DNA of 64,000 nucleotides, taken from the NCBI GenBank assembly GCA_964019335.1, contig OZ025653.1:372001-436000 (forward strand), read 5' to 3'. This stretch comes from Diplonema japonicum (taxonomy: Eukaryota > Euglenozoa > Diplonemea > Diplonemida > Diplonemidae). Numbering within the stretch: the stretch's first letter is position 1; each line of letters begins with the position of its first letter. The notes under the pieces are model-generated. The model was not told the DNA's origin. It saw nothing but the letters and a program-made list of their open reading frames with translations, and did not search any database. Made by a program: the position numbers and the translations under genes. Positions 19,123 to 28,886 of this stretch are shown here, piece by piece.

Positions 19123-20394
19123 TTACTTCATCTGGACCTGCCCCTTGAAAGTGTTGCAGTTAAGGACGACGCTAGCGTGTTCAAACTCACGGGTGAACAC
19201 ACCTTCAGATGTGGAATGGCAGCTAGAAACAGGCGCACCGTAATTGGTGTCCATTTCCTTAGGGCGCTTGATGACAGGCTGGAGGGGGTCGAATTCAGCG
19301 CCCACTGGCCACGACATCCCCCAGATGCCTGCTCCTGCGTAAGCGTAGGGGCCACGCATGAGGAGGAAGGCAGCAATGTCTTCAGTCAACTGAGGCAGCG
19401 TAGTGTTGTTGGGCCCATGCATCTTAAGCCCGAAGATGAGCGGAAGGTCCTGGTACTTCGGGGTACCGCATGCCTCCGTCAGCATGGCTTTGCATGACCC
19501 GCTCTCCAGCAAGACAGGCTCTGCATTGGCGTTGGCCTGGCCAGGGATCAGCGACCACGTGTACCCCTTTGACTTCACAATCGCCTCCTGCGAAGCCGTC
19601 ATCGTGGTCAGCCACTCCTTCGTGATGCTCTCGATGTCCTGGTCAGTCAGACCCATGTCCACCTGCGAGTACCTGTTGATCTCGCTGGGCCCCTGCACAG
19701 GGTCGGAACACGAGCCATTGATGATGTTCGAGCACCAGTAGTCATCGATGAAGACACCGTCGATGTCAGGGTGCCCGACACCTGTGGCGCCCATGATGAA
19801 CTCGTTGACAAGGAATTCACGCAGCATGGTCCCGTTGCGGTGGTCCCACAGGTACTCCCCGCAGGGGTTCTTACCGCAGTCGCACTGGTCGATGCAGGCA
19901 CCATCGGGATGCGGGTTGCTGGGCGTCGGGTGTTCCGGAGTCTGCTCCTGGTCGTGGTAGAACTTGCTGCACTGCCCCGCCGTGCACGCAGGCACGTGGT
20001 ACGTCCCGTTCGGGCCGTCTTTGAACTTCAGGAACCACCCGCTGTACGCAGGGTCATCGAGCTTCACACGGACGCTGGTGAACCAGGGCAGCGCCTTTAC
20101 GAGGTTCCTGTAGGTGAAAACGTTGCTCGCAGGGTTCAGTTTCTTCGTGTTCACAGCCTGTGTCACGAGCCTCTCCTCGCAGTCCATGGGCTTCTGGTTC
20201 GCCCACTGTGCCTTGGCGTTGCTCCAGTCGTAGCTGCAGATGCCCCACTGCGCACCTAACTTGGGGTCGTACCACCCGGACATGTTGCACGCCATCTGGA
20301 TCGACGACATGCTCATGTTGTAGGTCGCTGGCCACGTGGGGTTCTGGTAGGGCAGGAAGCCCACCGCAAGCATCATGCTCAACTGAATCATCAT
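19123..20394 (-). CDS. Secreted glycoside-hydrolase-like protein
   Basis: 423 residues from the ATG at 20394 (MMIQLSMMLAVGFLPYQNPT); the first 15 or so form a short signal peptide. The frame extends upstream only into the 5' leader, and a CACAG acceptor lies 15 nt before the ATG. Seen: conserved-looking PTWPATYNMS, YDWSNAKAQW, FTYRNLVKALPW, SGWFLKF, and GHPDIDGVFIDDYW (about residues 215-228), the last resembling an acid-residue strand end of a TIM-barrel glycosidase. Several N-glycosylation sites (NGT, NGS, NNT) and about ten Cys fit an extracellular or lysosomal protein. Substrate unknown. I recall similar secreted proteins in other protists but no precise family name. Confidence 0.7.
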   Translation of the reverse strand: MMIQLSMMLAVGFLPYQNPTWPATYNMSMSSIQMACNMSGWYDPKLGAQWGICSYDWSNAKAQWANQKPMDCEERLVTQAVNTKKLNPASNVFTYRNLVKALPWFTSVRVKLDDPAYSGWFLKFKDGPNGTYHVPACTAGQCSKFYHDQEQTPEHPTPSNPHPDGACIDQCDCGKNPCGEYLWDHRNGTMLREFLVNEFIMGATGVGHPDIDGVFIDDYWCSNIINGSCSDPVQGPSEINRYSQVDMGLTDQDIESITKEWLTTMTASQEAIVKSKGYTWSLIPGQANANAEPVLLESGSCKAMLTEACGTPKYQDLPLIFGLKMHGPNNTTLPQLTEDIAAFLLMRGPYAYAGAGIWGMSWPVGAEFDPLQPVIKRPKEMDTNYGAPVSSCHSTSEGVFTREFEHASVVLNCNTFKGQVQMK

Positions 20395-20404
20395 TGTGGC
20401 GTGT

Positions 20405-20905
20405 CTTACCTGTGGTGATGGGAGAGTCTTGTGGGATAAACTTTTTTTTTTTGCGGGAAGGAGCGAGATATTAAAAATAAAGATGACCCCACAGGGGATG
20501 TCACAAGGGGAGGAAGGAAGTTGTTGCACTTCAAATGAAAAAAATAAAGCAGAAAGGGAGGAGAAGAATAAGAGCCAGCTAGATTCAAGGAAATATTTTA
20601 GAGTTCATGGAGCCAATGGAAAAACAAAGAAAGTGAAAAAGATTGTGGGGAAAAAAAAAGAGAGGAGGAAGGAAAAAAAAGGGAACAAGAAGAAAGCCAC
20701 GCAGGGGGGAGGGTGGTTTTGCTTCCTTTGCCTTTCTTTTGTCGTGTCTCCCTCTCTTTTTTCATCTTTTTTCCACAACCGTCTTCTTCATATGTCCTTC
20801 ATAGAGTCCTGCCTCCTGTTTTACGGCGACACGTCACCAGTCAAAAGGATTAGTAAGGAAATACAAGTTTTGGGAATATGTTGTAACCGAACTTATGCCG
20901 GGTAG
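20405..20905. repeat. Duplicated 5' leader/spacer, copy 1
   Basis: Closely matches 21810-22375 (shared anchors AAAGATGACCCCACAG, GGAAATATTTTAGAGTTCATGGA, GGCGACACGTCACCAGTCAA). It is the 5' flank of the glycosidase-like gene, while copy 2 is the 5' flank of flavin reductase copy A, so two unrelated genes share one leader sequence. Confidence 0.75.
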
Positions 20906-21099
20906 ACTTTATTTGTTTCGGACCGGGGAAAATTATAAGAATAAGATTACTGTAAAACAAAAAATCATCGAAAGATAAAATGTCCGTACCGCCGAAACAT
21001 TCGGTGATTTTATCTTCCAGACATTTTATCTTCAGCGGTTTTTGTTTTACAGTATTATTTTTTTTTGCTCAAGTGCTTTTTTCGGCTCAACATATTCCC
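20872..21099. mobile_element. MITE with GGGAATATGTTG ends, carrying a nested insertion
   Basis: The left end GGGAATATGTTGTAACCG and right end CGGCTCAACATATTCCC are inverted. The same element without the nested piece is at 22343-22457. Because both tandem units carry it, it predates the duplication. Confidence 0.65.
20949..21053. mobile_element. 105-bp MITE with ACTGTAAAACAAAAA ends, nested
   Basis: Perfect 15-bp inverted ends (ACTGTAAAACAAAAA and TTTTTGTTTTACAGT) and a second inner pair (AAGATAAAATGTC/GACATTTTATCTT). It is absent from the matching position near 22400-22410. The flanks read ATT on both sides, compatible with a 3-bp target duplication. No coding capacity. Confidence 0.7.
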
Positions 21100-21119
21100 G
21101 AATCAGGAAAATAATAATA

Positions 21120-21153
<34 letters not shown>

Positions 21154-21194
21154 AGTTCACATGTCATTTTATACGCTCAAACAATGAGAAGAGA

Positions 21195-21788
21195 TCAGAA
21201 CAGCCTGTTGATCTCCTCAACACCAGCCCTCAGGGCTCCTTCCGCATCCTTGGCCGTGTCTTCAGCACGAATAAAAGTAATATCCGTGAGGCCCACGAAA
21301 CCGAGAAGCTGTGTCAGATAAGGTGTGAGGGTGTCGTATGGCTTGCCTGCGTAGGCACCACCACTTGCGACAAGAACGTAGACCTTCTTCCCCTTGAGGA
21401 GACCTGCGGGGCCTGTTGCGGTATAGCCGAAGGTAACCCCAGCACGGAGGAGGCGGTCAATCCAAGCCTTGAGGGTGGACGGGACTCCAAAGTTGTACAT
21501 GGAGACGGACAAGGCAAGGACATCTGCGTCTTGTACCTCCTTGATGATTTCATCGGACACCGCCGCAAGTCGTTTCTGTTCTGCCGTCCGCTCCCCTTCA
21601 GGAACACTCCATGCCCCCATCTCTTCACTGCTCAGGTGGGCGAGAGGCTTCGCCCCCACGTCGCGAATGGTGGGCTTCACACCCCCACCCAGCTGCGATA
21701 GGAACGCCTCTGCAAGCCTGTTCGAGCACCCCTTCTCCCCGTTCATGCTGCTCTTCACAACAAGTACCTTCTGCATTGTCTTCGACAT
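21195..21788 (-). CDS. FMN-dependent NAD(P)H:quinone/azo reductase (AzoR type), copy A
   Basis: 197 residues, the usual AzoR length, with the flavodoxin-like layout: a first strand KVLVVKSSMNGEKGCSNRL for FMN phosphate, the MYNFGVPSTLKAWIDR segment typical of AzoR, and RAGVTFGYTATGPAGLLKGKK, VASGGAYAG and FVGLTDITFIRAE further on. The enzyme reduces quinones or azo compounds by two-electron transfer from NAD(P)H through FMN; it is probably cytosolic, as no signal is visible. Tandem copy B lies at 22525. AzoR is mainly a bacterial family, so ancient transfer into this lineage is plausible but not shown here. Confidence 0.9.
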   Translation of the reverse strand: MSKTMQKVLVVKSSMNGEKGCSNRLAEAFLSQLGGGVKPTIRDVGAKPLAHLSSEEMGAWSVPEGERTAEQKRLAAVSDEIIKEVQDADVLALSVSMYNFGVPSTLKAWIDRLLRAGVTFGYTATGPAGLLKGKKVYVLVASGGAYAGKPYDTLTPYLTQLLGFVGLTDITFIRAEDTAKDAEGALRAGVEEINRLF

Positions 21789-21809
21789 CTTGGGGATGAG
21801 TTGGGTTGG

Positions 21810-21953
21810 AAGAGTCTTGTGGATAAACCTTTTTTTTGTAATGGATTATGCGGTGGGGGGGGGGGGGTGAAAAGGGAACGGGATATATAAAAATAAAGAT
21901 GACCCCACAGAGGATGTCACAAAGGGAGGAAGGAAGTTGTTGAACTTCAAACG

Positions 21954-21988
<35 letters not shown>

Positions 21989-22375
21989 TAAAGCAAGGGC
22001 GGAGAAGAATAAGATCCAGCTAGATTATTTAAAGGAAATATTTTAGAGTTCATGGAGCCAATGGAAAAACAAGAAAGTGAAAAAGATTGTGGGGAAAAAA
22101 AGAGAAAAGAAAATAGAAAGACTAAACACGCCACGTAGGGGGGAGGGTGGTTTTTGCTTCATTTGCCTTTCCTGTTTCCCTTCTTCTTTTCATCCTTTTT
22201 CCACAGCCGTCTTCTTCTTGTCCCTTCATAGAGAGTCCTGCCTCCTGTTTTGCGGCGACACGTCACCAGTCAAAAAGGAAATAAAAGGAAAAAAAAAAAC
22301 ATTTAAGAGTACCTGCGGTGTGTAGCAGGACGCGAAAGAATTGGGAATATGTTGTAACCGAACTTATGCCGAGTA
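21810..22375. repeat. Duplicated 5' leader/spacer, copy 2
   Basis: Partner of 20405-20905. Relative to copy 1 it carries an extra A-run plus CATTTAAGAGTACCTGCGGT block (22292-22338) that also occurs near 53391, and it lacks the nested 105-bp MITE. Confidence 0.75.
22302..22330. repeat. Dispersed short repeat, copy 1
   Basis: The motif ACATTTAAGRGTACCTGCGG, continuing TRTGTRGCAGGA, is shared with 53391-53421. It is next to an A homopolymer in both places and absent from the parallel duplicate unit, so it was probably inserted. Confidence 0.5.
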
Positions 22376-22457
22376 GACTTTATTTCGGACCGGAGAAATT
22401 ATAAGATTAGATTATTCTTTTCTTTTTGCGGGGCTTTTCTCGGTTCAACATATTCCC
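22343..22457. mobile_element. 115-bp MITE with GGGAATATGTTG ends, intact copy
   Basis: The ends GGGAATATGTTGTAACCG and CGGTTCAACATATTCCC pair at 17 of 18 positions. Non-coding. It is the un-nested version of 20872-21099. Confidence 0.65.
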
Positions 22458-22524
22458 GAATAAGAAAATTAAAAAACAACTTGACTTCACATGTCATTTT
22501 GTACGCTCAAACAATGAGAAGAGA

Positions 22525-23121
22525 TCAGAACAGCCTGTTGATCTCCTCAACACCAGCCCTCAGGGCTCCTTCCGCATCCTTGGCCGTGTCTTCGGCACGA
22601 ATAAAAGTAATGTCCGTGAGGCCCACGAGACTGAGAAGATTTGTCAGATAAGGTGTGAGGGTGTCGTATGGCTTGCCTGCGTAGGCACCACCACTTGCGA
22701 CAAGAACGTAGACCTTCTTCCCCTTCTTGAGGAGACCTGCGGGGCCTGTTGCGGTATAGCCGAAGGTAACCCCAGCACGGAGGAGGCGGTCAATCCAAGC
22801 CTTGAGGGTGGACGGGACTCCAAAGTTGTACATGGAGACGGACAAGGCAAGGACATCTGCGTCTTGTACCTCCTTGATGATTTCATCGGACACCGCCGCA
22901 AGTCGTTTCTGTTCTGCCGTCCGCTCCCCTTCAGGAACACTCCATGCCCCCATCTCTTCACTGCTCAGGTGGGCGAGAGGCTTCGCCCCCACGTCGCGAA
23001 TGGTGGGCTTCACACCCCCACCCAGCTGCGATAGGAACGCCTCTGCAAGCCTGTTCGAGCACCCCTTCTCCCCGTTCATGCTGCTCTTCACAACAAGTAC
23101 CTTCTGCATTGTCTTCGACAT
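22525..23121 (-). CDS. FMN-dependent NAD(P)H:quinone/azo reductase (AzoR type), copy B
   Basis: 198 residues, nearly identical to copy A at 21195. It differs by one inserted Lys (LLKKGKK against LLKGKK) and by TNLLSLVGLT against TQLLGFVGLT; nearly all other positions are the same at DNA level. Same family evidence and role as copy A. The 5' flank agrees with that of copy A for about 90 bp (to about 23215) and then breaks into unrelated sequence, which marks the edge of the duplication. Such high identity means a recent duplication or gene conversion. Confidence 0.9.
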   Translation of the reverse strand: MSKTMQKVLVVKSSMNGEKGCSNRLAEAFLSQLGGGVKPTIRDVGAKPLAHLSSEEMGAWSVPEGERTAEQKRLAAVSDEIIKEVQDADVLALSVSMYNFGVPSTLKAWIDRLLRAGVTFGYTATGPAGLLKKGKKVYVLVASGGAYAGKPYDTLTPYLTNLLSLVGLTDITFIRAEDTAKDAEGALRAGVEEINRLF

Positions 23122-23217
23122 CTTGGGGATGAGTTGGGTTGGAAGAGTCTTGTGGATAAACCTTTTTTTTTTTGTAATGGATTATGCGGTGGGGGGGGGG
23201 GGGTGAAAAGGGAACGC

Positions 23218-23252
23218 AACATGCAAACTCCGCACGAGAACCGCTGGTCCTT
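23218..23252. repeat. Dispersed 35-bp repeat, copy 1
   Basis: ACATGCAAACTCCGCRCGAG, continuing ARCCGCWGGTCC, also occurs at 51690-51724 on the same strand with three to four differences. It sits exactly where the flavin-reductase duplication ends. Nature unknown. Confidence 0.55.
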
Positions 23253-23457
23253 GTTGAATAAGGAGGATGCCGTACTAGAACGACCAGGACATGCCTCGGG
23301 ACTCCACTCCTCAGGTGCTGTCCTTCAGACACTACTCGACTAATATTTTTCCGTTTTCAAAAGAGCGTGTCTTGTCATGTAAAAAAAGAAAAAGAAGAAA
23401 AAAAAATCACGTGTAATTTAAGAAAAATTGTGTTAATTCGTTCCTCCTCCGGTTCAT

Positions 23458-24264
23458 TCATAGACAGCTGCAGGGCCTAGGCGGTTTTGGGTTCTCCCAT
23501 GATATTATCTCACCGTTGCAGGCTGCGCAGTAGAGATCGTCCCACCACGCACCCCCCTTACTCATGGCAGGGCATTTCACGCATTTCTTGGTGCGGTTGA
23601 GACAACGCCGGCAATGGTAGGGCTGCCGTCCAAGGGGGATCCAGGCAGGCGGGAGAGGTTCGTGCAAAGTCCTGATATGTCTGCACCAGCTGCAGTATGC
23701 AGGGCCGTAATCAGTGTCGGGGCTGAAGACAATGGGATTGGTAGCTAGAGAGGTGAGAAGAGTGATGTACTCAGAAAGACGAATATCGCCTGTGACAGCC
23801 TCAATGTTCTCTTGTTCCAGGCTGAACTGGCCGTTCTTGCGGAGACACCGTAAGAGGCTCCCATTGGGTAGCATCTCTTCCGTTGCCAAGCTGTTGAATG
23901 CTTCAGCTGCAAAACCCTTCTCCGCTTCTGTCAAGCTCCCCACAAAACCCTTTCGAACAATGAACACAGCAAACAAATGGACAAATTGATCGGCTGAGAA
24001 CAACGCTGGGTGGTATTTTTCGTCTTTCAGTGCACTATAGTACCCCTCCACCTCTATACACAAACCCTTCAGTTCCTCTCTTTCGAATTTCACCCCCCTG
24101 TGTTCACATGCCAATCGAAAAGGCTTCTCGATCTCCCCCAGCGTCAGGAGCCCTATGTCATCTGGGTCGCACTGTGCGTAAAGTATTTTATAATCCTCTT
24201 TTATACTGTTATTGAAAACCTTTCCAGGATCTACGTCCTGAGGGGCCGCTTTTGGGGCCCCCAT
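23458..24264 (-). CDS. EF-hand-like protein with a cysteine-rich zinc-binding C-terminus
   Basis: 268 residues. The N-terminal half is helical and resembles a degenerate EF-hand pair (DPDDIGLLTLGEIEKPFRLA near residues 33-52), lacking a full set of calcium ligands. The last 80 residues hold C-x2-C pairs (CSWC, CRRC, CVKC, CAAC, CSC) with His in between, a likely two-site zinc module of RING/FYVE-like spacing that I cannot assign. No signal or membrane segment. It lies between the flavin reductase pair and a MIT protein with no evident link. A regulatory protein binding zinc and perhaps calcium is the best inference. Confidence 0.7.
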   Translation of the reverse strand: MGAPKAAPQDVDPGKVFNNSIKEDYKILYAQCDPDDIGLLTLGEIEKPFRLACEHRGVKFEREELKGLCIEVEGYYSALKDEKYHPALFSADQFVHLFAVFIVRKGFVGSLTEAEKGFAAEAFNSLATEEMLPNGSLLRCLRKNGQFSLEQENIEAVTGDIRLSEYITLLTSLATNPIVFSPDTDYGPAYCSWCRHIRTLHEPLPPAWIPLGRQPYHCRRCLNRTKKCVKCPAMSKGGAWWDDLYCAACNGEIISWENPKPPRPCSCL

Positions 24265-24902
24265 TGTTGTGTAATATGGCCCTTTTTTTTGTTTGTTTGT
24301 TTGTTTTTTTTTTTTTTTTTGTTGAGGATGGTGTGTTGAGAAGAAAACAGAATATAAAAAAAAAAAAAAAATATGGCACTAAGGGTAGATGACGGATAAA
24401 TAAAGCAAGGAAGAGAAAAAAAAAATAAGAAAAAAAAAAAGAAAAAAAAAAGGAAAAAGGAAAAATAAATGGCGTTGTGGAATAGAAAGAAGCAAAAGGA
24501 AAGAAAAGAAAAGAAAAGTCGCCGTGATGGACGAAAAAGCAAAATATTAGCTGATCCCAACACGCAAGAAGGGGGGGGGGGGGGGGGGTTGTGAATCGTA
24601 GAAAAGCTGCAATTTCTTCATGCAAACCCTTATGCGGTCAACAGGAGGAGGTGGATGTTTAGCAATGGCACACCAAAAATTACCCCTGAAAAACAAATAG
24701 AACCAAACCACACACAGGATATTTTCTTCTTTTTTTTTTTTGAAAAAAAAAAACCATTGAGACGAGAGAAAAAAAAAAGAACAAAACAAAAAAAACAAAA
24801 AACTAACGTCACCACAAGGGCCTGAGCATAATAAAAAAAAAGGGTAACTCGCAGCATAAGCCATTACTAATTTTCTTTCCACCCCCCTCCCCCTCCTCAT
24901 TT
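24265..24902. other. Homopolymer-rich spacer
   Basis: A, T and G runs with Phe/Lys-coding chance frames on both strands. Nothing supported. Confidence 0.5.
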
Positions 24903-25688
24903 TTACTTCTTCGGTGGTTGGATGTTTAATTCCTTGATCTTGTAGGTGGGTTTTTTTATTATTATTTTTTTTTTTTTTCATACCCGTTTGTCCAATTCTT
25001 CAGCCTTGGACAGTGAACTCTCGGCCCTTTCAGTGATGATCTTACGAGCAGCCTCACCCTGCGTGAGTGGAAGGAGTTCCACAAGCATTGTAACCACTTC
25101 TTGATGACACTCCTTCGTTTTAAGAAGGTTCCCTCGGCCCTCATAGATTTTAGCTAACTCCAGAACTTTAATCGCAGCGTCATAAAGCCCACGAACCTTC
25201 CCACTGCAGCTTTGCCCGTCCCACCCGGAGGACGGTGTGGTGGTGGTGGTAGTAGAGGAAGCGACTGGCTTGACAATAGGTTTGAGAGGCGGTGTTGCTG
25301 AGCTAGCAGAAGCCTTCAACCGCCTTTTGTTTCTCTTAATCCCATCCATTCTATCACTGTACTGAGTGATGTGTGCTTGCAGCTTCTCCCGTGCGACATC
25401 TGACGTCTGCTTCTTTTGCATAGCTTGCAATGCATGGACAGTGCTTTCATATAATCTTAAAGCCTTATCAGTATCTCCTTGCCTGTCTGCGTCCACCGCC
25501 ATCATCCCCAACGTCCTCATTTTTTCTTCTTCTGTCATGGCTGCAGGCTGCTGTACTGGTGGATTCTGGTATTGATCCACCACACCTACCGCCATCCCCA
25601 TTGGAGGCGCGCTCGGCAACGGTCCATCAGGACCCCACCCGTTTGGATACGCTCCTTCAACACCCATGTTATCTCCTTCAGCACCCAT
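24903..25688 (-). CDS. MIT-domain protein, two exons
   Basis: Exons 24984-25688 and 24903-24938; the 45-nt intron starts GTATG and ends ACAAG. 246 residues. After a Pro/Gly-rich N-terminus comes a MIT-like three-helix segment (MRTLGMMAVDADRQGDTDKA to DRMDGIKRNKRRL, about residues 58-120), a Ser/Thr linker, then a second helical hairpin (LYDAAIKVLELAKIY to SKAEELDKR). Splicing replaces a premature stop by IKELNIQPPKK. MIT domains bind ESCRT-III tails (VPS4, spastin, calpain-7), so an endosomal or ESCRT-linked adaptor is a reasonable inference. No AAA or protease domain is attached. Confidence 0.75.
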
Positions 25689-25979
25689 TTCTTTTTTGAA
25701 GAACTTCTTTTTTTTTCTTTTTAATACTGCAAGGTGGACAAGAAAATGTACGAAGTAGGGTGTAAAAAAAAAATTCTTTTTATATAAAAGGCATTACTTC
25801 ATTTCTAAGATCTAACACTATAATCACAGTTAAAAAAAAAGGTGGGGGGTGGGAATCCCCTCTACTAAAAGAACATCTATAACAAAAATCTCCTTTTTTT
25901 TTGCTTTGTTTGTTTTTTTTTTTTTTTTTTTTTTTTTTTGTACATAAATATTACACCTCCCCCGGACCTTAATATTTGA

Positions 25980-27914
25980 TTAATCATAACCAAAGGTATG
26001 GGTGCTCGATCTGCTACTGACTCGGCTCGCGGTGGTTGGGTTTTTTGCGAGGCTGACCTGGCAAGGGGTAAACAAAGAAAAAAACAATTCAGAAACATAC
26101 AGAAGCAGCGATAGTGCTAATATACCCAGGGGCGCTGTGGATTTTAGGTTGGAAGGTGCAACATTTCATGTCGTCATCTTCCCTTCTCTTTCTTTCAACT
26201 TCTAAGTGGTGGGTGCGTTGCTGCGTCTTGGCCTTAGCCCACTGGATGTACCCCATTGGGTCAGACTTGACAGAAACCTAAGGGTGCGCGTGGGGGCGAA
26301 AAAAACACTTTTTTTTTTCCATACCTTGCTCTTGATCCCAATATCGGCATTGTGGTGCCGCAAGGAAGGGGAAAAGGTACAGTTATCAAGCTCTTTGTCA
26401 TGCCGTTCTCTGGCGCCCCTTTTCCGTCGCTCTTCTTGCCTTTCCATGTCGCCGTAAGAAAGTTCTTCTGCCGTCCTCGGCCGCAAGGATCTTGCTGACG
26501 GTGTGATCTTCGGCTTGAATGAACACTCCTCGTCCACCCGCCCTTGCTGCTTCTCTTGTAACCGGGTTTTCCCTCTCCGTTCTCTTAACTGCTGGTCCGA
26601 TTCCAGCCGGTCAAAGAAATCCATGCCCCCCCTGCTCTCTACGATTGCTTTGCTCTTCTTGTTGATATCCGGTTTGAACTCGTGGTTCGAAGGGTCGTTC
26701 GCCTTCAGATATTCCATTTTCTCCAACCGTTTGTGTTCGTGTTCTTTCACCCTGTCCAAGAAGTCGTCATCCCCCTCCACCGCCTGCCTGGTGCCCTGCA
26801 TGTCGGAGTCTTCGTAGAACCACCTTTGATGCCTTTTCTGTTCTTCGTTCCGTGTGACGGGCACCGAGAGCCGCTCAAAGGCGTCGATTTCCAAGTACCC
26901 CTGTGCAGTGGCCGGGTGGTAGCTGTTGATCCTGGGCCTGAATGTACATTCTTCATCGCTCGCCTGAACGGACCGCCTGCTGGACGCAGTCGAGACCGAA
27001 GTGTTGTTCCCCGACAGGTATCTCGGCTCCACGTGCTCCGTCCATTCGTTTCTGTTAAGATGCGGCTGGAACGTGCAAGCCTCGGACTCTGCGGCCTGCC
27101 GCTTCTTCCTCTCGGTATCGAGGCTCGTTTCTGTGTGCTTCTTCGCCTGATAAAGCCTGTCCACAACATCGGTGGACTGCACCTTTGGCGCACCATTGAA
27201 TCTGTTGATAGACGGCTTGAATGAGCACCGTGCTTCTTCTTCTTGCAGTCTGCGCTGTCTGAGGTTGTCGAGTTGGTTCTCTTTATTCTGCTTCCACATC
27301 TCAGTACGGCTATAGAGACCTGCTACTTTAGAGCTGCTGGGTGCAGAGGGGGCTGAGGTGTGGGCAGTTGTGGTTGGTTCCTCTTTCGAGGCTTTGCCCT
27401 CTGCGAGGCGTTCCTTCAGCATCGCCTCGTACTCGAGGACGGCAGGTGCAGAAGTGTGGCTAGAGGTACTTCTAGGGGCTGGGTTCGTTGCAGCAACGGG
27501 TGGCTGCTCGTTGCGCGCGTCCCAGCTCTTCTCTAATTGACTTTGTAAGCTTCGCAGCTTGGCGGCATGGGACTGACTTTGGTTGTGAACCTGGGAGTGG
27601 TTTTGGTTGTGAACTTGAGAGTGGCTCTGGTTGTGAACCTGGGAGTGGCTTTGGTTCTGACTCATGAAGCTAGTGCTGCTGGTGGTCAAGTTTGTTGTCT
27701 CAAAACCAGACGGCTGCTCCATCAGCTTCTGGTAAGCAGTCTGCTGCTGCTTCCGCTTTTCTTGCACTTCCTCTGGGGCTGCCTCTTTCCAAAGCTGCGC
27801 CACCAACCTGTTGACTTCATCTGACTGGTTCCTCTCGGGGCTCAGGCCGGTCCGCTGCCATGCGTTCAGCCCTTCTGGCGTGGGTATTGGCCCATTGTTG
27901 CGCCCCCGATGCAT
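25980..27914 (-). CDS. Protein with CTFxPxIN repeats, three exons; probably cytoskeletal or ciliary
   Basis: Exons 26325-27914, 26101-26277, 25980-26057; introns of 47 and 43 nt with GTATG donors. 614 residues. A motif of C-[ST]-F-x-P-x-[IL] recurs at least seven times: CSFKPSIN, CTFQPHLN, CTFRPRIN, HEFKPDIN, CSFKPKIT, CTFSPSLR and, only after splicing, CTFQPKIH. This supports the exon model. An SHSQVHNQ octapeptide is repeated about four times near residues 110-145. Similar repeat proteins occur in flagellated protists; a cytoskeletal role is inferred. The ATG lies 2 nt after an ACAACAG acceptor and about 90 nt from the upstream gene. Confidence 0.75.
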
Positions 27915-28004
27915 CCCTGTTGTGGGTTTACAAGTGGTAACAATAGCTAGTTCCCAACTACTAATAAAACATCCGCACACTGCAACACTGATCGTAATGT
28001 TACG

Positions 28005-28886
28005 CTACAGTTCGAACATTTGCACGGCTGCTCCCTTTTTACGCTCTTTAAGCTTCTGTTCTTGCGCCTCCCTGCGTCGGTGTTGTGTGTGTCACCTCTT
28101 CCCGCATACCTCTCTGCTCTTCTTGCCTGCGACTCCTCCTTTCTCTTCGCCACCATCTCTGCCGAGAAGATGGGTCTCTCGACCTCCCCGTCCCATGGCT
28201 CGTCGCTGAGTGGAGTGTTGTAACAACATGCTGTGCATACCGTGCATCGTGCTCTGCAACGTCTTTTCTAGTGAAGGCTTCCCATGACTCGCCTTGGAGC
28301 TGGTCCCAGATCCAGGGCTGTCTGTGCATGAGCTTGCCCTGGGCTTCTCGTCTGGTGTAGTCTTGGTAGAGAGGGTCCCAGTGTACCTGAAGTTAGTTGA
28401 CACAAAACAAATAAAATGTAAAAATCATACGTTAAGAAGCTCGCAGTTCTCTTTGGTGGCAATGACAGCCAGCCTGTTGGGATGGAGGTCCATCCGGAAC
28501 TGCTCGTGGTTGACGGCCACAACGTCATTCTCCTCACCGAGACCTGGGATGGCCTCTCGGAGGATGCAGTAGGTGAGCCCCCAGTGGGCAGGGTGAGGGT
28601 CGTGTGGGTGCTCCATTCCCCTTTCAATCCAACTCGCTTGGTCGGGCTTCCTGTACAGCACAGCTGTGGATGTCTCCTGCTTCACACTCGTAAGGGACCA
28701 AGGGTCTCGCGGGATCAGCGCGTACTCGTACCTTTCCTTGAACTGTGTAAGAGGTGCGTCCTCTGCAACAGGGCGTGGCCATGTGGTCTCAGGTCTAAAA
28801 GGATTTCTTGCGTCGTATCGAATCTCCGGTCCAAACACCTCGTGCTCCCTCCGTTGGAACTGCCTCGCCCACTTATTCTTAAGCAT
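28005..28886 (-). CDS. Unidentified protein, four exons, 254 residues
   Basis: Exons 28431-28886, 28241-28386, 28110-28205, 28005-28071; introns of 44, 35 and 38 nt, all with GTATG donors. The 35-nt intron is the shortest in the window. The protein starts MLKNKWARQFQRREHEVFGP, is rich in Trp, Pro, Arg and His, has no membrane segment, and ends in a charged helix (EESQARRAEREAQEQKLKER). Unspliced reading gives a different, poorer C-terminus. The basic N-terminus and Trp/Arg-rich character recall mitochondrial ribosomal proteins of euglenozoans, but I recognise no specific family. Only about 90 nt separate it from the next gene. Confidence 0.65.

Noticed and set aside
24209-24857. Minus-strand Phe-rich ORFs resembling membrane proteins
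   Set aside because: The hydrophobic runs are poly-Phe from T homopolymers, not real membrane segments.
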